Below, in pieces: positions 1 to 7,924 of a stretch of DNA of 32,501 nucleotides. The translations under genes and the position numbers were made by a program. The stretch's first letter is position 1. Each line of letters opens with the position of its first letter. The stretch covers positions 1-32,501 of the forward strand of contig JAQGKC010000418.1 of the NCBI GenBank assembly GCA_028290305.1, written 5' to 3'. Source of the stretch: Bradyrhizobium sp. (GTDB lineage: Bacteria > Pseudomonadota > Alphaproteobacteria > Rhizobiales > Xanthobacteraceae). The notes under the pieces were generated by a model. That model ran no database searches. It saw nothing but the letters and a program-made list of their open reading frames with translations, and was not told the DNA's origin.

Positions 1-949
1 TATAGACTTTGCCGGTCGGGTCGGACATTTTGGAAATTTCCATCACGGTTTTCATGCCAGGCGCGTTGCCGCCCCAGCCGACCGCCGTGCGCAACGGAAA
101 GATCACGCCGTCGGCGGCGTCTCCGGCCGTCTTGGCGGCGTTCTCATCCATGCCCCAGACATTGCTGAGAAACTGGACGTCGACGCCCGCGGTCTAGCAG
201 GCCTTCATCACCGAGATGTTGGAGGCGGCGGTGTTGCCGAGATAGGCGTAGTTGGCGCCTGCGCTCTTCAGGCTCAGGCACTGCGCGCTGTAGTCTCCCG
301 GGGCCAGCGCGAACACCAGCGGCGGCAGCACTTCGAAGCCGAGCTCGATGGCGAGCGCTTCGCCGGCCGCCTTCGGCGCATTCGGATAGGGGTGGTTGGC
401 GCCCATATGCACGAATTTGGGCTTGCCCGGCTTGCCCTTGGCCTTCCAGTCCTCGGCCGCCCAGGTCAGTTCGGCGCGCAGCGCATCGGACTAGCTCGGG
501 CCGTAGAAGAAATTATACGGCGCGGGCTTGCCCTTGCCGCTGGTGCCTTCCGGATCGGTCAGCGCGGCGGCGTAGGAGCCGGAGATATCCGGGATCTTGT
601 CCTGCGCCAGGAAGCCGGTCAGCGCCTCGGTGTCGGCGGTTCCCCAGCCCATGATCGCCGCGACCTTGCCGTCGGGGGCGGACCATTTCTTGTAAAGCGC
701 GATCGCGCGCGGCACCTGGTAGCCATAGTCGTTACTGTCGACACTGAGCTGCTTGCCGCCGACGCCGCCGTTCTTGTTGACCCAGGCGAAGGTGTCCGCG
801 ACACCCTGCCCATAGGGCGTGCCGACGTCGGATGTGCCGCCCGACAGGTCCTCGAGATGACCGATCGCGATCTGGGCCTGTGCCGCCGACGCCGCGCCGC
901 CGAGCAGCAGCGCGAGCGAAGCCGTGCTCAAAAGAGATTTCATCGTCAT
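1..949 (-). pseudogene. HAAT-type ABC transporter substrate-binding protein, two in-frame amber codons; C-terminus beyond window
   Basis: Periplasmic binding protein of the branched-chain amino-acid type (Peripla_BP_6 family). The N-terminus is a Sec signal peptide (MKSLLSTAS...AASAAQAQ) followed by IAIGHLEDLSGGTSDVGTPYG, the usual first strand and ligand loop of the family. The frame is broken by TAG at 491-493 (after NFFYGPS) and by TAG at 194-196 (after SVMKAC). Between and beyond the stops the same frame continues with family-like sequence (HMGANHPYPNAP, then TAGVDVQFLSNVWGMDENAA) to the window edge. The stops are therefore point changes, not a loss of similarity. They look like TAC to TAG and CAG to TAG, which is inferred. 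Start: three ATGs lie close together (955, 949, 943); 949 is chosen because GGAGG lies 8 nt upstream. It is last in the operon after livM. It is either a pseudogene or carries sequence errors. Confidence 0.8.
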
Positions 950-1003
950 TGGCATTTCCTCCGTTTGTTGTTGGTATCGAGTGTAGCCCGTTCCGCTGCA
1001 GCC

Positions 1004-2077
1004 TCAATGCGAAAACGGGTAGAGTTTCCAGTACGTCTTGATCTGCCGCCAGCGGTGCGCCAGCCCGTCGGGCTCGAACATCAGGAACGCGATGATGATG
1101 AGCCCGATCGCGATCTCGCGCAGGAAGGTGATGTTGTTGTTGAGCGAGAGCGCCTTGTCGATCGCCGAGCCCTTCAGGCCGGCGCTGATCCATTCCATCG
1201 ATTCCGGCAGCAGCACCACGAAAGCGGTGCCCATCAGCGTGCCCATGATCGAACCGGTGCCGCCGATGATGACCATCGCGAGGAAGATGATCGAGCGTTC
1301 GATGCCGAATCCCTCGTTCGAGACCACCAGCTGGTAATGCGCATAGAGTGCGCCGGCGATCCCCGCGAAGAATGCCGCCAGGCCAAACGACAGCGTCCGG
1401 TATTTCGTCAGGTTGATGCCCATGATCTCGGCGGAGAGATAGTGGTCGCGGATCGCGACCAGCGCGCGGCCGTCGCGGGTGCGCATCAGATTGGTCACCA
1501 GCAGGTAGCTGACCACGAGATAGGCCAGCACCACGTAGAAATATTGCTTGTCGCCGCGGAAGGCATAGCCGAAAATCGAAAACGGATTGGCGCTGGCCGG
1601 CACCGAGCCGCCGGAAAACCAGTCGGCGCGCGAGAAGAAATCCAACAGAATGTATTGCGCGGCCAGCGTCGCGATGACGAGATACAGCCCCTTCAGCCTT
1701 GCTGCCGGCACGCCGAAGATCAAACCCACCAGCGCCGTCACCACGCCCGCCAGCGGAATGGCGAAGAACACCGGGATCGGCAGATTGTTCGAGATGTAGG
1801 CCGACGTGAAGGCCCCCAACAAAAAGAACGCGGCGTGCCCGATCGAGATCTGTCCGGTAAAACCGACCAGGATGTTCAGCCCGAGGGCGGCGATGGCGAA
1901 AATGCCGATCTGGATCAGGATCGAGAGCGAGTATCCGCTCAGCACCAATGGTGCAAAACAGATCAGCACGATGCCTGCGATCGCCATGTTGCGGCTGGTG
2001 GTGGTTGGAAAGATCGTGGTATCGGCCGCATAGGAGGTGCGGAAATCGCCGGCCGGAATCAGGGAAGGAGTTGCCAT
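1004..2077 (-). CDS. livM: HAAT-type ABC transporter permease, LivM family
   Basis: Inner-membrane permease subunit of a branched-chain amino-acid type importer, 357 residues. It is strongly hydrophobic, with a roughly 30-residue cytoplasmic N-terminus, then segments such as GIVLICFAPLVLSGYSLSIL. The LivM hallmark ALGLNILVGFTGQISIGHAAFFLLGA is split here as ALGLNILVG and GQISIGHAAFF (about residues 65-90). The cytoplasmic coupling loop is around AIRDHYLSAEIMGINLTKYR, followed by AAFFAGIAGALYAHY. It ends in a short positively charged tail. It lies 3 nt downstream of the livH stop and about 55 bp upstream of the binding-protein gene, so it is in the same transcript. The reading frame is intact although both neighbours in this transporter carry stops. 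The substrate is unknown; the linked CoA ligase argues for an organic acid rather than an amino acid. Confidence 0.93.
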   Translation of the reverse strand: MATPSLIPAGDFRTSYAADTTIFPTTTSRNMAIAGIVLICFAPLVLSGYSLSILIQIGIFAIAALGLNILVGFTGQISIGHAAFFLLGAFTSAYISNNLPIPVFFAIPLAGVVTALVGLIFGVPAARLKGLYLVIATLAAQYILLDFFSRADWFSGGSVPASANPFSIFGYAFRGDKQYFYVVLAYLVVSYLLVTNLMRTRDGRALVAIRDHYLSAEIMGINLTKYRTLSFGLAAFFAGIAGALYAHYQLVVSNEGFGIERSIIFLAMVIIGGTGSIMGTLMGTAFVVLLPESMEWISAGLKGSAIDKALSLNNNITFLREIAIGLIIIAFLMFEPDGLAHRWRQIKTYWKLYPFSH

Positions 2078-2080
2078 TTG

Positions 2081-2974
2081 TTACACCCGCTCGATGTCTT
2101 TGGTGCCGAACAGGCCGTAGGGTTTTATCATCAGGATGATGATCAGCACGTAGAAGGGGGCGATTTCATACAGATTGCCCCAGTGCAGATATTCGCTGTC
2201 GACATACTGGGCGATGTTTTCCAGTAGCCCGATGATGATGCCGCCGAGCACCGCGCCGCCAATCGAGTCGAGCCCGCCGAGGATCGCCGCCGGAAACAAC
2301 TTGATGCCGTAGGCCGACAGGCCCTACGACACGACGTTGACCACGGCCACTACCACGCCCGCGACGGCCGAGACCGTCGCCGAGATCGCCCACGCCATCG
2401 CGAACACGCTTTTCACGGAAATGCCGAGCGACTGCGCCACCTGCTGGTTGAACGCGGTGGCGCGCATCGCCAGCCCGTATTTCGAGATCCGGAAGAACCA
2501 GGCCATGCCGATCATCATCGCGACCGACACCACGAGGCTCATGACATAGACGGTCTGGATCTGCAGGCCGAGAAAGCTGACGGCCTGGCTGGTGAACACC
2601 CGCGGGAACGGCTGCGGATTGACGCCGAAGATCCATTTCAGCGCGGCCTGAAACACCATCGACAGTCCGATCGTGACCATGATCACCGAAATGATGGGTT
2701 CGCCGATCATCGGCCGCAGGATCACGATCTGGATCGCGATGCCGAATACGAACATGAACACGAGCGTCAGCGGCATGCCGACCCAGAACGGCACCTGATA
2801 TTTTGTCAGCAGCGCCCAGCACACCCAGGCGCCGATCAGCAGCAATTCGCCTTGCGCGAAATTCACGACCTGCGTGGCCTTGTAGATCAGCACGAACGAC
2901 ATCGCGACCACGCCATAGAGCGTGCCGACGACGAGGCCGTTGACGAGGAGCTGGATCAGGAACGGGAGGTTCAT
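2081..2974 (-). pseudogene. livH: HAAT-type ABC transporter permease, LivH family, interrupted by one amber codon
   Basis: LivH-type permease. It begins MNLPFLIQLLVNGLVVGTLYG and contains KATQVVNFAQGELLLIGAW, the usual first membrane segments. The first 216 codons end in AVVNVVS and TAG at 2324-2326. The same frame then resumes with GLSAYGIKLFPAAILGGLDS, the conserved C-terminal part of LivH, and ends with MIKPYGLFGTKDIERV at 2081. A full-length product of about 297 residues is normal for the family, so only one codon appears wrong. The start at 2974 is chosen because the upstream extension reads into the palindromic repeat next door and has no LivH character. It is preceded by a nuclease cassette instead of the tightly linked ligase gene expected in such operons. 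Real gene decay and sequencing error cannot be told apart here. Confidence 0.82.
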
Positions 2975-2992
2975 GTTTTCGCAGGAGATGCT

Positions 2993-3050
2993 AACCTCTC
3001 CCCGCGTGCGGGGAGAGGTTGGATTGCGAAGCAATCCGGGTGAGGGGGAG
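2993..3050. repeat. Left palindromic arm of the DUF559 cassette
   Basis: Two consecutive hairpins: ACCTCTCCCCGC type stem with a 2-base loop, then GGATTGC-GAA-GCAATCC, followed by the conserved GGGTGAGGGGGAG end. The purine-rich end also serves as the apparent ribosome-binding site of the DUF559 gene, 7 nt before ATG 3058. Confidence 0.85.
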
Positions 3051-3057
3051 CTGCAGC

Positions 3058-3423
3058 ATGCGCGCTGCCAATGAGATGAAGACCGAACGAGCCAGGCGTT
3101 TGCGAAAGACCGCAACGAATGCCGAGAGTGCGCTTTGGTATCGGCTGCGGTCTCGTAGGCTCAATGGATACAAATTCGTCCGGCAGGATCCGGTAGGTCC
3201 ATACACGGTCGACTTTATCTGCCGCGATCGTCGCCTCATTATTGAGGTCGATGGAGGCCAGCACGCCGAAAACCCGCGCGATGTAGTGCGCGACAAATGG
3301 CTTCTCGATCATAATTATCGTGTTCTGCGATTCTGGAACAACGATGTGCTGAGCAATGTAGCGGGAGTTCTTGAAACGATTGTGAGCGAGCTTGCGGAGG
3401 CTCCCCCTCACCCGGATCGCTAA
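3058..3423 (+). CDS. DUF559 domain protein, PD-(D/E)XK / Vsr-like nuclease fold
   Basis: A 121-residue protein of the DUF559 type. The N-terminus is basic (KTERARRLRK) with the family opening TNAESALWYRLRSRRLNGYKF. The probable catalytic core follows: VDFICRDRRLIIEVDGGQH (D of VDF, then E and D of IIEVDGGQH), resembling the D...ExD arrangement of Vsr-type endonucleases. The end is RVLRFWNNDVLSN, a common C-terminal helix/strand in this family. Start ATG 3058 is chosen for the GGGGAG 7 nt upstream; ATG 3076 is an alternative. The last residues (APPHPDR) and the TAA stop are encoded by the right palindromic arm. It is on the opposite strand to the surrounding transporter operon. The biological role is unknown; association with the repeats suggests a part in their spread or upkeep, which is inference. 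Confidence 0.85.
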   Translation: MRAANEMKTERARRLRKTATNAESALWYRLRSRRLNGYKFVRQDPVGPYTVDFICRDRRLIIEVDGGQHAENPRDVVRDKWLLDHNYRVLRFWNNDVLSNVAGVLETIVSELAEAPPHPDR

Positions 3424-3458
3424 CGCGATCCGACCTCTCCCCGCGCGCGGGGAGAGGT
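3401..3458. repeat. Right palindromic arm of the DUF559 cassette
   Basis: Inverted counterpart of the left arm. CTCCCCCTCACCC is followed by GGATCGC-TAAC-GCGATCC and the ACCTCTCCCCGC/GCGGGGAGAGGT hairpin. The central TAA is the stop codon of the DUF559 gene. Confidence 0.85.
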
Positions 3459-3488
3459 GATAGATCCAACGGACCCGCGACTTGTCGC

Positions 3489-5420
3489 TCATTCCGCGGC
3501 CTCCGCAATCGCCGCGCTGGGGGCGAGGTCGACGACCCTGAGCGTGGTGCGGATGCGCTGGGTGGTGCCGTCCTGGAAACGGATCACGGTGTCGACGGGA
3601 ATCTCGCGCTTGCCGCCATAGATGCCGTCGTTGATGGCGGCGGATTTCTCGTTGATGACGCTGCGGCGGACCTTTCGGGTGCGCGTCAGTTCGCCGTCGT
3701 CGGCGTCGAGTTCCTTGTAGAGCAGCAGGAAGCGGGAGATGCGCTGCGCCGGCGGCAGCGTGGCGTTGACGGCCTCGACTTCCTTTTGCAGCAGCGCGTA
3801 GACCTCGCGGCGCGAGGCAAGGTCGGTGTAGGTCGTGAAGGCGATGCGGTTCTTCTCGGCCCATTTCGAGATGATCGAGAAGCGGATGCAGATCATGGCG
3901 GCGAGTGCGTCGCGGCCGGCGCCGAGCACCACGGTCTCGGCGATGTAGGGCGAGAATTTCAGCTTGTTCTCGAGATATTGCGGCGAGAAGCGCTCGCCGC
4001 GGGCGGTCTCCGCGAGGTCCTTGATGCGATCGATCACCACAAGCTGCTTGTCGTCGTTGAAATAGCCGGCGTCGCCGGACTGCATCCAGCCGTCCTTCAT
4101 GTCGGCGGCGGAGGCTCCCGGATTCTTGTAATAGCCGAGGAACATGTTGGGATGCCGCACCACGATCTCGCCGACACCGTGGATATCCGGATTCTCGATG
4201 CGGATTTCGATGCTGTCGGCCATCGGCACGCCCGTGGTGTCGGGATCGACCTTGCCGAACGGATGCAGCGTGTAGGCGCCGAGCAGTTCGGTCTGGCCGT
4301 ACAGCGTGCGTAGCGGCACGCCCATGGCCTGGAAGAATTTGAAAGTGTCGGGACCGAGCGCGGCGCCTCCGGTCGCCGCCGAGCGCAGGCGGGTGAAGCC
4401 GAGCCGGTCGCGCAGCGCGCGGAACAGCAGGAGGTCCGCGAGTGTCGAATGCTTGCCGTGCGCCAGCGCCGACAAGCCGGCCTTCATGCCGAGCTCGTAG
4501 AGGCTCTGCTTGAGCGGGGACGAATCCATCACACCTGCGCGCACATCCGCCGCGATGGATTCCCAAACCCTCGGCGCGAACAGGACAAACGTCGGCGCGA
4601 TCTCGCGGAAATCGTTCATCATGGTGTCGGCCTGCTCGACGAAGTTGACCTTCATCCGGCACAAGAGCCCTTTGCCGAGCACATAGACCTGTTCCATGAT
4701 CCAGGGCAGCGGCAGCACCGAGACGTATTCGTCATCCGGTCCCTTGGGATCGAAGGCGAGATAGGTGGCGCAATGTCGCAGCACCCGCCCGGCGGCGAGC
4801 ATCGCGAGCTTCGGATGCGCTGTCGTGCCGGAGGTGGTGCAGAGGATCGCGACGTCCTCGCCGCGGGTCGCGTCCACCAGCTGGTCGTACAGGCCGGGCT
4901 CGCGCACGGCGCGCGCGCGGCCTAACGCTGCGAGCTTGTCGGCTTCCATCAGGCGGGGGTCGTCATATTTCCGCATGCCGCGCGGATCGGAATAGACGAT
5001 GTGCTTGAGGTTGGGCACGCGCTCGGCCAGCGTCAGGAGCTTGTCGACCTGTTCCTCGTCCTCGGCGAACACCAGCCTGGCCTCGCCATAGTTGAGGAGA
5101 TAGGCGGCTTCCTCGTCCAGCATGTCGCGATAGAGACCAAGGCTCATGGCGCCGATCGCGTGGGTGGCGATTTCCGCCGACACCCAGTCCGGCCGATTGT
5201 CGCCGATCACGCCGATGACATCGCCGGGGACGAGCCCAAGCTCGATCATGCCGAGCGCGAAATCGTGCACCCGCGTTTGGTAGTCGCTCCATGTAAACAC
5301 GCGCCAAAGGCCAAAATCCTTTTCGCGCAGCGCGATCTCGCCGCCATGTTCTTTGGCGTTGAGCCGCAGCAGTTTTGGATAGGTATCGGCCTCTTCGACC
5401 CGCCCGGCGTAATCCATCAT
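3489..5420 (-). CDS. AMP-forming acyl-CoA ligase (long-chain type), linked to Liv transporter
   Basis: ANL-superfamily adenylate-forming ligase of 643 residues, expected to activate a carboxylic acid with ATP and CoA. Visible motifs are the P-loop TSGTTAHPKLAML (about 196-208), YGQTE (about 374-378), and SGDAGYFNDDKQLVVIDRIKD, split as SGDAGYF and VVIDRIKD. The size matches the long-chain/FadD15-like subgroup. The P-loop is unusual: the common form is TSGTTGxPKG, while here both glycines are replaced (A and L); the lysine is kept. The ATG overlaps the TGA of livG upstream (ATGA), so translation is coupled. It lies in a transporter operon, which suggests trapping of the imported acid as its CoA ester. 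The specific substrate (fatty or aromatic acid) cannot be read from the sequence. Confidence 0.9.
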   Translation of the reverse strand: MMDYAGRVEEADTYPKLLRLNAKEHGGEIALREKDFGLWRVFTWSDYQTRVHDFALGMIELGLVPGDVIGVIGDNRPDWVSAEIATHAIGAMSLGLYRDMLDEEAAYLLNYGEARLVFAEDEEQVDKLLTLAERVPNLKHIVYSDPRGMRKYDDPRLMEADKLAALGRARAVREPGLYDQLVDATRGEDVAILCTTSGTTAHPKLAMLAAGRVLRHCATYLAFDPKGPDDEYVSVLPLPWIMEQVYVLGKGLLCRMKVNFVEQADTMMNDFREIAPTFVLFAPRVWESIAADVRAGVMDSSPLKQSLYELGMKAGLSALAHGKHSTLADLLLFRALRDRLGFTRLRSAATGGAALGPDTFKFFQAMGVPLRTLYGQTELLGAYTLHPFGKVDPDTTGVPMADSIEIRIENPDIHGVGEIVVRHPNMFLGYYKNPGASAADMKDGWMQSGDAGYFNDDKQLVVIDRIKDLAETARGERFSPQYLENKLKFSPYIAETVVLGAGRDALAAMICIRFSIISKWAEKNRIAFTTYTDLASRREVYALLQKEVEAVNATLPPAQRISRFLLLYKELDADDGELTRTRKVRRSVINEKSAAINDGIYGGKREIPVDTVIRFQDGTTQRIRTTLRVVDLAPSAAIAEAAE

Positions 5421-6238
5421 GCCGCAGTCTCCGCAGGCGCCGGGACGTCGTCGGGATCGACCAGCACCTCGTCCTCCTCGCCGAGATAGGCGCGCTTGAC
5501 GTGGGGGTCGGCCAGCACCGCGGCCGGATCGCCTTCGGCGATCTTGCGGCCGAAATCCAGCACCATGACGCGGTGGGAAATGTCCATCACCACGCCCATG
5601 TCGTGCTCGATCATCATCACGGTCATGCCGAACTCTTCGTTGAGATCGACGATGTAGCGCGCCATGTCCTCCTTTTCCTCGAAATTCATGCCGGCCATGG
5701 GTTCGTCGAGCAAAATCAGTTGTGGTTCGAGCGCCATGGCGCGGGCGAGTTCGACGCGCTTGCGCAGGCCGTAAGGAAGGGTGCCGGCGGTCGCCTTGCG
5801 CACCGACTGCAGATCGAGGAAATCGATGATCTCCTCGACCTTGCGGCGATGCTCGAGTTCTTCACGCCGCGCTCCGGTCAGCCAGTACAGCGATCCCGTG
5901 ATGAAGTTGTTCTTCAGCAAATGATGCCGCCCGACCATGATGTTGTCGAGCACGCTCATATGATGAAACAGCGCAAGGTTCTGGAAGGTGCGGCCGATGC
6001 CGAGCCTCGGCCGCGCGTTCGGATTGAGCGCGGTGATATCCTGCCCGCGATAGAACAACTGGCCTTCGGTCGGCCGGTAACGGCCCGAGATGCAATTGAC
6101 GATCGAGGTCTTGCCGGCGCCGTTGGGGCCGATGATCGAGAACAGTTCGCCGTCGTTGACGCCGAAGCTGACCTCGGTGAGCGCGCGCACGCCACCAAAG
6201 CGCAGTGATACCCCGCGCACTTCCAAAGCGTGTTCCAC
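5417..6238 (-). CDS. livG: HAAT-type ABC transporter ATP-binding protein, LivG family
   Basis: ATPase subunit of 273 residues for the left-hand Liv system. Walker A is GPNGAGKTS (about 37-45), the Q-loop region is RTFQNLALF, the signature is LPYGLRKRVELARA (degenerate, as usual in LivG), Walker B is LILLDEPMAG, and the switch histidine is in MIEHDMGVV. The LivG C-terminal end KRAYLGEEDE is present, followed by an acidic/proline-rich tail (LVDPDDVPAPAETAA) that is longer than usual. The ATG at 6238 follows a 240-bp spacer after livF of the other system, so a separate promoter is possible. The stop overlaps the start of the ligase gene. A livF partner for this set is not in the window; it may lie beyond the left edge or be shared with the neighbouring system. 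Confidence 0.93.
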   Translation of the reverse strand: MEHALEVRGVSLRFGGVRALTEVSFGVNDGELFSIIGPNGAGKTSIVNCISGRYRPTEGQLFYRGQDITALNPNARPRLGIGRTFQNLALFHHMSVLDNIMVGRHHLLKNNFITGSLYWLTGARREELEHRRKVEEIIDFLDLQSVRKATAGTLPYGLRKRVELARAMALEPQLILLDEPMAGMNFEEKEDMARYIVDLNEEFGMTVMMIEHDMGVVMDISHRVMVLDFGRKIAEGDPAAVLADPHVKRAYLGEEDEVLVDPDDVPAPAETAA

Positions 6239-6413
6239 GCATTCCCTCCGTTGGAGCCTATCCCGCTTTTTATCGGAACAGGCCCGGTCGATCCTGTGGC
6301 GCTTGGCACGCTCTGGGTGTTGCAGGCTGTCCGTTCAGCGAACCGAACCTACGCCGGCTGGACCCGCGACTATATTCAACTATGGGGGGCAGGTCCGCCA
6401 CTGTTTGGAACTT

Positions 6414-6446
6414 GGCAAAAGCTATTTTTTGGCAAAAGCTATTTTT
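6414..6446. repeat. 17-bp tandem direct repeat
   Basis: GGCAAAAGCTATTTTTT occurs at 6414-6430 and again, one T shorter, at 6431-6446. It lies in the 240-bp spacer between livF (6480) and livG (6238). It looks like a slippage duplication; no function is suggested. Confidence 0.6.
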
Positions 6447-6479
6447 GCATATTCTGCGCGCGGCTTCCGCGCAAGCCAG

Positions 6480-7175
6480 TCAGACTTCCAGCCATTCCTT
6501 ACGGACGGCCTCGTTCGTCTTGAGTTCGGCTGGCGTCCCCTCGAACACGATACGGCCGTGGCCCATGACGTAGACCCGGTGCGAGATACGCATCGCGATC
6601 GAAAGTTTCTGCTCCACCAGCAGGATGGCGACGCCGCGCCGGGCGATTTCGGCGATCAGGTCGCCGACCTGCTGCACGATGATCGGGGCCAGCCCCTCGG
6701 TGGGCTCGTCGATCATGACGAGGTCTGGATCGCCCATCAGCGTGCGGCAAATTGTCAGCATCTGTTTCTCGCCGCCCGACAGCACGCCGGCGGGGGTGTC
6801 CGCCCGGGCTGCGAGGTTGGGAAACATCTCCAGCATGTCCTCGAGCCGCCATTTGCCCGATCGCCTGGTGTCCTTGATGCCCAGCATCAGGTTCTGCCGC
6901 ACGGTCAGGCCAGGGAAGATATCGCGGTGTTCCGGTACGTAGCCGAGCCCCAGATGCGCGATCCGGTAATTCGGCAATCCCGCAATCTCGCCGCCCTTGA
7001 ACTTGATCGAGCCCTGCGGCGGCACCTCGCCCATGATCGCCTTGACGGTGGTGGAACGTCCGACGCCGTTGCGGCCGAGCAGGCTCACGACCTCGCCGGC
7101 GTCGATATGCATGTCGACGCCTTGCAGGATATGGCTCTTGCCGTAATAGGCGTGAAGATCCCTGACCTCCAGCAT
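6480..7175 (-). CDS. livF: HAAT-type ABC transporter ATP-binding protein, LivF family, Walker A Lys replaced by Arg
   Basis: ATPase subunit of 231 residues with LivF hallmarks: LHAYYGKSHILQGV at the N-terminus, signature LSGGEKQMLTICRTL, Walker B LVMIDEPTEGLAP, and H-loop position occupied as VEQKLS. The Walker A reads GRNGVGRST (34-42), so the invariant lysine is Arg40 (codon CGT, plus-strand positions 7056-7058). Everything else is intact and full length. It overlaps livG by one base (TGATG). In ABC ATPases the Walker A lysine contacts ATP phosphates, so this subunit may bind ATP with reduced or no hydrolysis while LivG (normal GPNGAGKST) does the work. This is inference from family knowledge. 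It is the last gene of the right-hand operon before a 240-bp gap. Confidence 0.94.
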   Translation of the reverse strand: MLEVRDLHAYYGKSHILQGVDMHIDAGEVVSLLGRNGVGRSTTVKAIMGEVPPQGSIKFKGGEIAGLPNYRIAHLGLGYVPEHRDIFPGLTVRQNLMLGIKDTRRSGKWRLEDMLEMFPNLAARADTPAGVLSGGEKQMLTICRTLMGDPDLVMIDEPTEGLAPIIVQQVGDLIAEIARRGVAILLVEQKLSIAMRISHRVYVMGHGRIVFEGTPAELKTNEAVRKEWLEV

Positions 7176-7924
7176 CAGGCGGCCTCCTCGCCGAGATAGG
7201 CTTCCTTGACCTTGGGGTTGCCGCGAATTTCTTCCGGCGTCCCCGAGGCGATGATCTGGCCGTACACCAGCACCGAAATCCGGTCGGCCAATCCGAACAC
7301 CACGCTCATGTCGTGTTCGACGATCAGCAGCGTTCGGCCTTCGGTCAGCCGGCGGATCAGTTCGACCGCGCGCTCGGTTTCGGCGTGGCTCATGCCGGCG
7401 GTCGGCTCGTCCAGCAGGATGACGTTGGCGCCGCCGGCAACTGTAATGCCGATCTCCAGTGCGCGCTGCTCGGCGTAGGTCAGAAGGCCCGCGGGCACGT
7501 CGCGCCGTGCGGTGAGGTTAATATCGGTCAGAATTTGCGCGGTGCGATCGCGTACTTCCGGCAGCTTGTCGACATTTTTCCAGAACGCGTAGCGCTGGCC
7601 GGTCGACCACAGCACGGCGCAGCGAAGGTTTTCCCACACGCTCATATTGGCAAAGACGTTGGTGACCTGAAAGCTCCGGGACAGCCCGCGGCGATTGATC
7701 TGATAGGGCGGCAAGTTGGAAATCACTTCATCCCGGAGCAGCACGCTGCCGGACGACGGCGCCATATATCCGCTGATCAGATTGAAGGTCGTCGATTTGC
7801 CGGCGCCGTTCGGACCGATCAACGCATGGCGTTCGCCCTGCGCGACGCTCAGGTTGATATTGCGAATGATGGCAACGTCGCCAAAGCGCTTTTCCACGCC
7901 GCGAAGTTCGATCGCGGCGCTCAT
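7175..7924 (-). CDS. livG: HAAT-type ABC transporter ATP-binding protein, LivG family
   Basis: ATPase subunit of 249 residues. Walker A is GPNGAGKST (about 37-45), Q-loop is SRSFQVTNVF, degenerate signature is LTYAEQRALEIG, Walker B is VILLDEPTAGMS, H-loop is VEHDMSVVF, and the typical LivG end is KEAYLGEEAA. The start overlaps the livM stop by 4 nt (ATGA) and the stop overlaps the livF start, so the four genes livH-livM-livG-livF are translationally coupled. It is expected to pair with the LivF that has a substituted Walker A, making an asymmetric ATPase pair. Confidence 0.95.
   Translation of the reverse strand: MSAAIELRGVEKRFGDVAIIRNINLSVAQGERHALIGPNGAGKSTTFNLISGYMAPSSGSVLLRDEVISNLPPYQINRRGLSRSFQVTNVFANMSVWENLRCAVLWSTGQRYAFWKNVDKLPEVRDRTAQILTDINLTARRDVPAGLLTYAEQRALEIGITVAGGANVILLDEPTAGMSHAETERAVELIRRLTEGRTLLIVEHDMSVVFGLADRISVLVYGQIIASGTPEEIRGNPKVKEAYLGEEAA

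Larger units (their letters stand above)
2993..3458. mobile_element. 466-bp cassette: DUF559 gene between two 58-bp inverted palindromic arms
   Basis: The left arm (2993-3050) and right arm (3401-3458) are imperfect inverted copies of each other. Each arm holds an outer hairpin (left 2993-3005 with 3008-3020, a perfect 13-bp stem; right 3433-3444 with 3447-3458, 12 bp), an inner 7-bp hairpin (3021-3027 with 3031-3037; 3414-3420 with 3425-3431), and an identical 13-base end GGGTGAGGGGGAG in opposite orientation. The DUF559 gene lies between them and its stop codon is inside the right arm. The unit separates the acyl-CoA ligase gene from livH in the minus-strand operon. I see no target-site duplication. 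A solo copy of the outer hairpin occurs at 26493-26518. Confidence 0.75.

Noticed and set aside
392..2227. 611-codon open frame on the plus strand
   Set aside because: It runs antisense across the binding-protein, livM and livH genes. Its product is rich in Arg, Asp, His and Gln with no domain pattern, a usual shadow in high-GC DNA.
1..2326. Genome-wide recoding of TAG as a sense codon
   Set aside because: TAG ends other genes normally (22513-22515, 29111-29113). Readthrough of the MetE-core stop would run into a palindromic repeat.
2993..3458. CRISPR-like array
   Set aside because: The arms are inverted, only two in number, and flank a gene; there are no regularly spaced direct repeats.
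2971..4662. 563-codon minus-strand frame across the cassette and ligase
   Set aside because: It is a shifted frame of the ligase gene that runs into the repeat; the product is Arg/His/Pro-rich with no recognisable domain.
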